This document shows, in pieces, positions 55,295 through 64,000 of a stretch of 64,000 nt of DNA. The notes beneath the pieces are model-generated. The model saw nothing but the letters and a program-made list of their open reading frames with translations. It was not told the DNA's origin and ran no database searches. The stretch's first letter is position 1. Each line of letters begins with the position of its first letter. The stretch is taken from the NCBI GenBank assembly GCA_027625915.1, contig JANTQA010000057.1, positions 620,001-684,000 of the forward strand. Reading direction: 5' to 3'. A program made the position numbers and the translations under genes. The DNA is from Anaeramoeba flamelloides. Its lineage: Eukaryota; Metamonada; Anaeramoebidae.

Positions 55295-58200
55295 TTAAAA
55301 AAATATAATTATTAAAATTAATAGCAAAAATGAACTAATATTAATTTTATACCCAAAATCTGTGTTGTCTGTACCATTATCATCGTCATTGTCACCATTG
55401 CCATCACTATCACCACCTTCAAATTGATAACCAGAATCGTATTCTTTCTCTGCTTCAAAGGTATCTATTGTCGTGGTAAATACTTCTTGATTAATACCTG
55501 TTACTCTCACTTTGAATGGTTGCGAAATTGAGCTTGCTGGATCATAATACCAATAATTATGTCTTTTTACATTGAAATTTTTTTTTTAGAATGATTATTT
55601 TATTAAAAAAAAAAAAAAAAATCAAAAATGAAAAATAGTTAATATGTGTGTAAATATATCTCTGTTTTGATATGTAATTTCTATACCTTTCATTTTGGTT
55701 GTTTTGTATAACTGAATAATAAGAAGAAGAATAATTTGAGGAATTAGTTGTAGTGATTTTATTCTGTAACAATTGTTTTTGGAGAAAAAAAAAAAGTAAA
55801 AGCGTTTGTCTTGGTCAATAGTAATAATCTAAATTTATTTCAAAAAAAAGTAATAACCATTTGGGAAAAAAAGTTAAACGAGTAAAAAAAGTGAAACAAG
55901 ATTATTAATTGGAAACCTTAATAGAATCTGAAAATGAAAAGTAAGATCAATTAATAAAAGAAATAATAAATAATTAAATAAAGATAAAATGAGGAATTTG
56001 GCATAATAACAGTTTTTTTTTAAGACTAACTTTTGGTAAGGAGTTTTTGCTTTGATTGATCAATTATTAAAAATTTGTTGAAAAAAATAACTATTTTTTT
56101 TTTATTTTATTTTTTTATTGAGCAAGAAGTGTAATTTACACTCTATATGCTTTTATACTTGTTTTTTCATTTCAGAAATTTAAGCGTAAAATCATAGATT
56201 TTACGATTATTTATTAATGAAAATAGTCTCAAACTGTCACAGTTTAAAATTATTTCATTAAGATTAAATTCAAAAAATAACTATTTTTGGGATCTCCAAA
56301 AACCACTCGTATCATTTCGATAAATAAAGTGATTTAAATTGTTTTTGTTGATTTGATTAAAAATAATATAATGGGTTATTCTTTTTTCAAGTTTATTTGT
56401 TTCTTCTATTAATTGATTTTACTTTTCATTTTCAGGTTTCTGTGATTTCTATGATTCTCCAATTAAAAATCATGTTGAAATTTTTTTCCCTGTTTCACTT
56501 TTTTTCCAAGAGATAAGTTTTTTTTCATTAAAAATTTCACAAATTAAAAAAAAATGTAATTAGAATTCAATGTCAAAACCAGTCGAAAAAAGTCAAGAGA
56601 GAAAAATGTAGAAATTGGTTAATATGGTGTTGAGGTGTATGTTTAGGTTCGTTGGAATAGTTTGGGTGGGTTATGTTAAGGGGATTTGGTTGGTATTTAC
56701 TAAATAAAATTAAAATATAAAATAAATTTTCGACCTAATAGAACCCACACACATTATTTTTTAGGAAATTTTTTCACCGAATCTTAGTGGTTAAAAATGG
56801 CTGTTAAAAATTTTTTAAAAGTAATTAGTATCGAATTATAATAAAAAAATTTTCGAAATAAAAATCTATTATCGCATTTTTCTTCTTCAGTTTTTTTCAA
56901 AGTGATATATTTTACTTATTTTACTCCTTTCTTTCAAAAAAAAACCATTATTTATTTTTTTTTTAAATAATGTGTACTTTTTATGAAAATGATAAATATG
57001 TCAATTAAGTAATCAGTCTTGAAAGGTTTATTCAGATTTATTTGTTGGTTAGGATAGTATTATATATACAGATCATATTAATTTCAATATATATATATAT
57101 ATTTATTAATCAAAGTGAGAAACTTAAAATTATTTTAACAATAAATTTCTTAAAAATAAAGGAATGGAAAATACTCTTGCAGAGATGTGTCATGCCATGT
57201 ACCTGCATCCTCAATTTCTACCTTTGTTACATCAATGCGGTTATTACGGATTTGAAACGAAGTCCAATATATATTACTTCCTGAATCTGTATAAATTTTA
57301 TAATTTCCAGTTACCTATATTAATAAAAACGGTTTTTACAACATATTTAATTTAATTTTTTTTTGATTATGATAAGATTTATGAATAAAAATTTTTATAA
57401 TTTCAAAATTTTTTTTTCAAAAAATATAAAAAAATAATTGTAATGATAATTCATTAAGAATGATAATGTATATTCAAAATAATCAAACAACTTTCTCAAA
57501 TTAAGAATATATTGATTTATTTTAAATTGATAAAAATTATTTTTGATTTCAATTTTTAATATTAAAATTGAATTTTAATTTTAAGTCATTTTCTCAATTA
57601 ATTTTGAATTTTTGTGAATTTTTTTGATTTCTGCATTTAATAAAAGGTAAAAATTGATAAACTTAGAATATTTAATCAATATCCCAATTAAAACAGTGAC
57701 GGTTAACGATTATTCAATAATTTATATATTTATCTGTAAAATGGGAATATATTTTCGAATTTTTACTCATAAACCCCAATTCAAAATTTTTAAAAACACC
57801 AAAATTCAATTTTGTGAAAAAAAAAATCTTATTTAATCAATTCAAGAAGAAATACCAAATTAGAACCATTCTCTAATTGAAATTTTAACACTTATTTATA
57901 AATTACAATACTCACAAAACAAAAAATAAATAATTATCAATACTAATAAATCATGAGTGTGTTAAAAATTTTGGAGAGAGCAAAACAAAAAAATACATTA
58001 GTAAATTTGTTTAAATTCAATTAGGATTATTGATCGATCAAAGGTTCGATAATACCAACTAATTTTATTTGAGTTCTTCTATTTGGAACAACTCAACTTT
58101 AACATAATATCAATCGTTGAAAAAATTTTGATCCAAAGAAACAAGTTACTTAATTCAAAAAAATAAATAAAAATAAAAAACTAAAAGATGAAAAAATGAT

Positions 58201-60982
58201 TTTCATATTTTTCAAAAATCAAAATTATTTCCAATTTGGTTTGAAATTGTATTATTGCGATTGTCTGGACCGTTTTAGCTGTGTGGAAAATTTTGAATTT
58301 TAGTTTATTTCCAATTGATCATTAAAAGGTATTTTCTGGGTTTTTAAAATTCCCAGGTTTTAGATTTGACCTTAATGTCTTTTTTTTGAAAAAGATTCCT
58401 CAGAAAATTTTTTTAGAAAATCTTTACAAACGTAAAATTTTTAATCAAGTGTTCACTACAAAAAATTCCATCACTTTTACAAAGCTTTTCCCCTTTTAAA
58501 CTGCCAGAAAGTATTTGGACGGTTTGGAAATGGTCTGAAAGTGTTTGAAAGGTTTGAAAGACTGAAAGTTTGGAAAAGTCATTAGATTTTTTGAAGTATT
58601 TGATCAAATAGCTCAAATAGAACTGATTCAGTTTATTGTTAAGTTTTAGATGTTAAAAAACGTTTAATCTGGTAAGGAGAGAATTTTGAAGTGAATAAAT
58701 TTATGTCTTCAAATTCAAAGAGTACCTAGACATTAGTGTCATCTAGACATAGTCATTAGTAGTATTTTAAAACTTGATTTAGTTTTCTAAAAAAAAAAAA
58801 CGATTTAAATATCTACAGTCAGTTTCAAATTTAAGACACAAACTTTCAACATAATTTAAAGCACAAAAAAATCACAAATTAAGGCAAAGAATTTGGAATT
58901 TTTTTTTTCACAAATTATTTTCCTAGAATCTGAATTTTGCGTCTTTATTTGAGATATTTTTGTGCCTTAATTTTCTTTGAAGTTTGTGCCTTAAAAGTGG
59001 AACTGACTGTATAAAAATTACTAAAAAAAAAAAAAAAAAAAAAAAGCATCTGAGACCATAAAGGAAAAAATTAAAAGTTAAAAAAAGAAGAAAAGAAGTA
59101 GAAAAAAAAATAAATAATAGGAAAAAACTTAAAGTTATTGGATCCAGGTGAATTTATATGTGTATGTTATGAGGGATTATTTGGATTTGAGCACATTTTC
59201 CCTGATAGCATGTTAAATTGGCTAATTCATTTAGAAAGTTGAGAAATTTTACAATTTTTTTTTGATTTTTTGTTGTTTCATTTCCTTTTCTTGAAGAAAT
59301 AAAAACCAATTTTTTACATGATTTTTTCATAAATTTTCTTCAACTAAATATTAATTTCAAGAGTAATAATATTTTGTTAAATGCAATTTATGAATTCAAC
59401 GTTGTCTCATTGAAAATCTTTGTATTAAAAAATCAAAAAAAGTGAAAAGTGCCTATTTTGTATTGTTTGTTTAACCAAAATATCCTAGGATAACAATAAA
59501 AACGAACTTCTTTGTTAAAATCAAAAAGAGAAAACTAAAATATCACTTTGAAAGTTATTAGAAAAAAAAAAAGTTACTGAAATTTTCGTAATAAATAAGA
59601 AAAAAATTTCGCTCATTTTCATTACCCTTTTTTTTAAAATGTAGTTACAAATTGAATCCTACTTCTTTGAAAACTCTCTTTATAAAAGAAACAAAAGAAA
59701 ATTAAGTCAATTTTTTTTCCCCATTTATTACTGTTATTTTAAATTTAAATGGTATAAAATTTCATCTGATTTTCTAATTTTTAAGGGTCGAGTCATTACA
59801 GTGAAATTATTTATTCTGAAATGGAAAAAAACTTTTTAGTAATTTTATTGAGGACCTAACACCAATCAAAAACCAACCAACTTATGATGTACTATCGATC
59901 TCCAAAAATCAACAGCCAAAAATGAGGACATTTTTAGAAAAAAGCGCCAAAGAGCGACACTCAATTTCCAATTAGAATGGTTAGAATATACAATTTTGAA
60001 AACAACTTTGGCTCTTTTTGGCGCTTTTTGAGATCTCTTATGTTTTTTTGCATTTTTTCATTTTTCAAATGAGTTATTTTTATCTCAAGAATGTTACATA
60101 ATCTATACTTGGTCAAATTTAGAGGGTTACAAGATAACCACAAATCAGACTAAATCGGATTAAATTGGTTGTGTCTTAAAGAAAACAATTTGTTTTAAAT
60201 TATGGAAATTTAACACTTTGGAAATTTACAAAAAGAAAAGATTGAATATTGTTTTTTTTAATTGAATTTTTTGCCATTTAGATCCTCTCAATTGTTTTTT
60301 TTTTGTTATTTGAATTTTGTCAACCAAAAGAAGGGCTATTTCAGACAACCTTTTTAATTTTCGAGTTGTTCTTCGAGTATGGATCAAATTCACGGTAAAT
60401 GACTAGACCTTTAAACTGTTCCGAAAAATCAAAGAGAAAATTGTGTGGCCGAAATCTAATCGTTATTAAAGTCAAAATTTCAGAACCACTATAAGACTTT
60501 GGATTTCGTTTTATGGTTTTTATAAGTTTGGCAAGTAAATGATATTAAAATGAGATTTGTTGGTTTGCAAAAACAGAGTGTAAAAAAAAAAAAAACAAAA
60601 TATCCTTTACACTACAAGCAACCCACTCCCATGTTATGTCAATTCTTCCTTCTACTGTTGGTGCAATTTTCTCAAAAGCTTTTTGAGTTAAATCTAAATC
60701 ACCATAAGCACATTCAGGGCATTGATCAACGATAAGAACAGTTATAGGATCTTTGTATTGATCATTGTCTCCATGAGGACCATAAACTTTGGCACATCTT
60801 CCACACTCTTTTGCACCGTCGTATTGCTGTGCGTTAAGTGCTGCATACATAAGATCACCATTCATATCAATTGGTAAACCACAGTTCACAGTTTCAGAGA
60901 TCGCATAATATGTTCCTTCGCCACTGAAGGAAAAAATTTTTGTTAATAAAACAAGAAATAAGAAAACACTTATTAATTTCAT
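55295..60982 (-). CDS. Expansin-like secreted protein with C-terminal hydrophobic anchor, 3 exons
   Basis: Expansin-like proteins loosen cell-wall polysaccharides without hydrolysis. Exons 60982-60611, 57314-57175, 55562-55295; 780 bases, 259 residues, all phases close. Residues 1-18 are a signal peptide (MKLISVFLFLVLLTKIF). Domain 1 (about 20-124) is a double-psi beta-barrel: GEGTYY, CGLPID, AALNAQQYD, CGRCAKVYGPHGD, then VDQCPECAYGDLDLTQKAF with the conserved Asp, and DITWEWVAC. Domain 2 (about 125-205) follows in exons 2-3: VTGNYKIYTDSGSNIYW, QIRNN, VEIED, NYWYYD and FKVRV. A D/G/N-rich linker (about 215-240) leads to a C-terminal hydrophobic stretch (SSFLLLILIIIFF), fitting a GPI signal or tail anchor. 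Introns of 3.3 and 1.6 kb are full of repeats. Resembles dictyostelid and plant expansin-like proteins; the substrate is unknown. Confidence 0.92.
55855..56510. repeat. Dispersed repeat H, copy 2, with inverted ends
   Basis: Left end CCATTTGGGAAAAAAAGTTAAAC then CAAGATTATTAATTGG; right end CCAATTAAAAATCATGTTG then CTGTTTCACTTTTTTTCCAA, inverted copies of one another. Interior shared with 37865-38300. A diverged relative may lie at 62360-62600. Confidence 0.65.
56099..56271 (-). mobile_element. 5'-truncated LINE insertion, copy 3, with target-site duplication
   Basis: Reverse complement matches the last 150 bases of LINE copy 1: GAGTGTAA-TTACACTTCTT, AATTTAAGCGTAAAATCAT and CATTAAGAT. An A-rich tail (T-rich here) starts the block at 56099. 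The 17-base direct repeat AAAAAATAACTATTTTT flanks it exactly (56082-56098 and 56272-56288). Confidence 0.9.
57865..58340 (+). repeat. Dispersed repeat C, copy lacking the N insertion
   Basis: Reverse complement of the two flanks at 16860-17157 and 17784-17990, contiguous here at AAATTTGTTTAAATTCAATTAGG. Also related to the partial copies at 12330 and 54520. Confidence 0.78.
58816..59009. mobile_element. MITE family A, copy A8 (194 bp)
   Basis: CAGTCAGTTTCAAATTTAAG at the left, AAAAGTGGAACTGACTG at the right, TA on both sides. Followed by a 25-base A-run. Confidence 0.9.
59784..60412. mobile_element. TIR element D, copy 2 (629 bp), TA-flanked
   Basis: Left end AGGGTCGAGTCATTACAGTG, right end complementary to AAGGTCTAGTCATTTACCGTG, TA on each side. 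Internal inverted words: AAAAAGCGCCAAAGAGCGAC and TTTGGCTCTTTTTGGCGC. Opposite orientation to copy 1 in the RalGAP alpha intron. Confidence 0.85.
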
Positions 60983-62825
60983 TTAAACACAAAAACAAAA
61001 CAATAAAATTGAAAAAATGTTTTTGGTTAAATACTTTGTATGTTATGGTAACTTGAACATTAAAAATATTGTGAGACATGATATAAATTGGACTGAAATT
61101 TTTTGTTGCAAAAACCTTTTACCATTTTCATTATTTTATGTTTAAATCCTTTTTCTTCTTTGAAAAATTAAGTGGTTCAATTGTGGAATTTGTATTTTGA
61201 ACAGGTAGTTTCAAGAGTCTTTTTGACTCCTTTTGGTTATGTCACTTGGGTTATTCGAAATTGGGAAAAATTAAATTTTGTTCTGGTGGCCCAATTGTGC
61301 CTTGAAGGTAACTCAAAAGTGAAATATTTTGTATTCAAAGATCTCAAAATTACAGTTTGTTTTCATTTCCATTTTGGACTAAATAGAGGAAACACGAAAA
61401 TGTAAATATCTATTATCAAAAATCATATTTTGCTTTTCTTTCTGTTTTCTTTTGTTGTAATAATTTTCTTCAATTGTTTTTGGATAAGAACAAATTGTGA
61501 TCAAACAATATTTATCTTGAACAACCATTTTCAGTTTTTTATCTTCTGATCTTGTAAAGTAAATTATTAAAAAGAAAAGAATTTTATTTGTATTAAAAGG
61601 TCTTTTTTTCTCTGAAAATGATCAACGAATTCTCATTTCTTTTGTAATTTAATCATCTATCTGAAAAAAATAAAACAAAAATTAGTTTTACTTTTTGTTT
61701 TTTAAATTCTAAATTGAGAAAAGGGTTGACTTTCCAATAAATTAATTGTTTTTTCAAAAAATTTCTTTTTAAGGACTACTCTTCCACTCCTAGAGATTAT
61801 TGGGTTATTGGGTGATATACACTCTTTTCTCAATAAGGATTTTCGTTCTTTAGAAATTATACAAAATAAAACAAAGTTTTCAAAATTAAAAACCTAAGAA
61901 TTAAAAAAAAAAAATGTTTTAGTAGATCTTTGAAAGAAAATTTTCTTTTAAAAAAAAAAGACTTTAATCCATTTTTAAGACCAATTTCAAATTTTAAAAC
62001 ATTTCTAGCTTGTAAAATAAAATATATTAAATATTTAGAACAATCCTAGGAATTGTTTTTAGTGTTTGAATAGAAAAAAGCTCTTAAAAAAGTAATAAAA
62101 ACTAATTTAAATTTACATTTTGAGAATTTCATCTACTCAAAATGATAACTTTTCACAATAAAAAATTTTTTTCAATTTAACCCCTTTATTCGGTACTGAG
62201 AAAAGCAGCTTTCTGTGTTTCCTAATTTCTATCTCAAATCTATAATTTCCTGATTTTAATGTGATAATTTATTCCTAAGGCAATTAAAAAAAAAAACACC
62301 CTTACATCATTTTATGGTTAACATTACCAAAAATGTTAATTGAGCTCAATTAGTAAAATAAACAAGAATAAATTAAAGATAAAATGAAACATTCAGCATA
62401 AATGCAGTTTTTCTAATACTTTTTTTTCAATGATAGTTACTCTTTGATTAATATACTTTTAAAATTTTTTTGAAAAGTTTGTAGAATTTTTATGATCTCC
62501 AAAACCAAATGAATGATTTCTCTAATAAAAACTAATTTAATTATTTTTTTTAGTTAGATAGAAAATAATATAATAGATTATTATTTCAAGATCAAAACCT
62601 TCATTAATGATTCCAAAAAATAGAAATTACAAAATATGATTTTTTTTTTTTTTGACACGAACTAATATTAAGAATGAAAAGAAAGTAAATAGAAAAAAGA
62701 AGAAGAAAAAAAAAAAACATATTTTATGATAATTTCTTAAAGAAGTAGGATTAAATTTTATTTTTTAATTATTTATTTTTATTTTTATATAAAAAATTTT
62801 AAAAAAAAATAAAATAATTGTATTT
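60983..62825. other. Interval between the expansin-like and PP2C genes
   Basis: AT-rich. A stretch at 61172-61405 is open on the plus strand with more balanced composition (VSRVFLTPFGYVTWVIRNW) but matches no family and has no gene structure I can support. Part of 62360-62600 distantly resembles repeat H. Confidence 0.55.
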
Positions 62826-64000
62826 TTACACTTTGTTATTATGTTTCATTGATTTGATTATTTTATCTTCGTTGCCTTCGTGTAATTCGAACCATTGTGT
62901 TTCAAAAGATGAATCAAAATTTAAAACTTTAAAAGAAGAATTTTGAATTACCGAATTATTTAAGCCAATATTATTGTTAAAATTATTATTAAAATTAATG
63001 TTATTATTATTATTTGAAAAAACAATGTTCCAAAATGATTTTTCATTATTAATATTCTTTTTATTGTTATTATTATCATTGCCACTACTGCTACTGCTAC
63101 TACTACTATTACAATTACTATTACTAGTACTATTATATGAATTGTTGTCACTGCTATTACTATTATCATTAGTATTGAGAGTATTTAAATCATTTTTTTG
63201 AAATTTGTGATTAATTCTACACTTCAAAGGTATGTTGAAGCCAATGTTTTTATTTAGTCTAGTTTCGGATTTAGATCTATTTTGCTTAGATAAGAAATTT
63301 TTTCTCAGAAATGAGTTTTTTTGTATTGAATTTCCCTTAGTCCAATCGATTGAATTTAATCTAATAAAGTTGTTATTTTGTGTTAATAAATGTAAATTTT
63401 TATATTTTTTGGTTCTTCTATTCGATGAATTCGGGTGCAAATCAATTACAATTACAGAAATGTTATCTGTGCTGCCATAAGATTCTGCAACATTTCTAAT
63501 TTTGAGAGCTGCCTTATATGGGTTTTTATATTTTAAAGCAATGTCTATTGCCTCTTGATCGGACATCACATCCCAAACACCGTCACAGGCTAAAATCAAA
63601 ATTTCGTCGTCAGAATTAATTTTTGTTGCAGTGAAATAAGGCTTTGAAGAAATGCTTCCCCCAACGTGATGATCGCCAAAGGCTCTAGAAACTGCAAGTC
63701 TGGAATTGACTCTCGCATTGTTTGTTACAAATCCACCTTTTTCAATAATTCTTAATTTTTCAGTTTCTAAATTTGGCTTATGATCAAAGGATAACCGAAT
63801 CGCCCTCCCTTCGCGGGATAGCACTGCTCTTGAATCACCGATATTTGCTGTATAAAGATGGTCACCTAAGATCATCGAAATAACTGCAGTGGATCCACTG
63901 ATTTCTTTTTTTTGTTTTAATTCTTTATTTAAATTTTTGAAAGTATTTGAAATTAAATCAAACATTCTGTTTGTAAATTCGTTTTCTTTCTTATAATTAT
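62826..64000 (-). CDS. PP2C-type (PPM) protein Ser/Thr phosphatase, N-terminus beyond the right edge
   Basis: Metal-dependent phosphatase. The reading frame is open to the window edge; an internal ATG at 63965 is not the true start, because the family's first metal-binding motif (DGHGG) should lie upstream, outside the window. Visible motifs in order: GSTAVISMI, LYTANIGDSRAVLSREGRA, LSFDHKPNLETEKLRI, GGFV, RVNSRLAVSRAFGD, ILILACDGVWDVMSDQEA (metal-binding Asp) and GSTDNISVIVIDL (last metal-binding Asp). After the catalytic core a roughly 180-residue tail is N/S-rich and low complexity. The stop is TAA. No intron is seen in this part. Confidence 0.95.
   Translation of the reverse strand, partial: NYKKENEFTNRMFDLISNTFKNLNKELKQKKEISGSTAVISMILGDHLYTANIGDSRAVLSREGRAIRLSFDHKPNLETEKLRIIEKGGFVTNNARVNSRLAVSRAFGDHHVGGSISSKPYFTATKINSDDEILILACDGVWDVMSDQEAIDIALKYKNPYKAALKIRNVAESYGSTDNISVIVIDLHPNSSNRRTKKYKNLHLLTQNNNFIRLNSIDWTKGNSIQKNSFLRKNFLSKQNRSKSETRLNKNIGFNIPLKCRINHKFQKNDLNTLNTNDNSNSSDNNSYNSTSNSNCNSSSSSSSSGNDNNNNKKNINNEKSFWNIVFSNNNNNINFNNNFNNNIGLNNSVIQNSSFKVLNFDSSFETQWFELHEGNEDKIIKSMKHNNKV

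Larger units (their letters stand above)
55563..57174 (-). other. Expansin-like gene intron 2 (1,612 bp)
   Basis: Donor GTATTT, acceptor AAAAAG. It holds repeat H copy 2 (55855-56510), itself carrying a truncated LINE insertion with a 17-bp target duplication. The remainder is AT-rich. Confidence 0.85.
57315..60610 (-). other. Expansin-like gene intron 1 (3,296 bp)
   Basis: Donor GTAAAG, acceptor TTAATATAG. Contains the uninterrupted copy of repeat C (57865-58340), MITE A8 (58816-59009) and TIR element D copy 2 (59784-60412). Confidence 0.88.

Noticed and set aside
61172-61405. Plus-strand open frame upstream of the expansin gene
   Set aside because: Balanced composition but no family, no splice partners and no conserved motif visible.
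1-64000. LTR retroelements, Polinton-like elements, CRISPR arrays, rRNA
   Set aside because: No integrase, capsid or protease motifs, no long direct terminal repeats, no regularly spaced repeats and no rRNA-like conserved GC-balanced tracts were seen.

Overview
This is eukaryotic nuclear DNA, very AT-rich (roughly 75-80% A+T by eye). Its proteins carry long low-complexity runs (Q, N, KE, EQ, DN), it has spliceosomal GT-AG introns, and every complete gene ends in TAA. The gene set (SIN3 corepressor, RalGAP alpha, Gemin2, V-ATPase proteolipid, DUSP22-like and PP2C phosphatases, an expansin-like protein) suggests a free-living amoeboid protist. The KE/EQ/N-rich style together with many Tc1/mariner-type elements would fit Anaeramoeba, or possibly an AT-rich amoebozoan. 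That placement is inference; the sequence here does not settle it.

There are eight protein-coding genes, seven on the minus strand. SIN3-like (1-6777, running off the left edge); an unknown acidic protein with PH-like segments (12741-14480); Gemin2 (19387-20169); RalGAP alpha on the plus strand (22429-35709, seven exons); V-ATPase subunit c (37260-43544, six exons); a DUSP22/15-like phosphatase (49205-50283, two exons); an expansin-like secreted or anchored protein (55295-60982, three exons); and a PP2C phosphatase (62826 to the right edge). The spliced models were built by hand. Reading phases close at every junction, and the four spliced genes that lie wholly inside the window have total coding lengths divisible by three.

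Most of the rest is old mobile DNA, both between genes and inside a few giant introns (1.6-5.3 kb, next to introns of about 75-160 bases in the same genes). I see one degenerate DD34E Tc1-like transposon, three pieces of one non-LTR retrotransposon (LINE) family, and about ten families of short terminal-inverted-repeat elements. Many of these have TA target duplications, as expected for Tc1/mariner-driven MITEs. One MITE family has eight copies. Several elements are nested: a LINE interrupted by two MITEs in a RalGAP alpha intron, a MITE inside another repeat with a near-empty site elsewhere in the window, and two copies of the eight-member MITE sitting at the exact centres of larger palindromes.

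No operon-like or single-pathway system is apparent. The genes are ordinary housekeeping and signalling genes; the unusual biology is in the transposon ecology of the introns and in the A-rich 3' splice sites. I found no tRNA, rRNA, CRISPR or LTR element that I can support.
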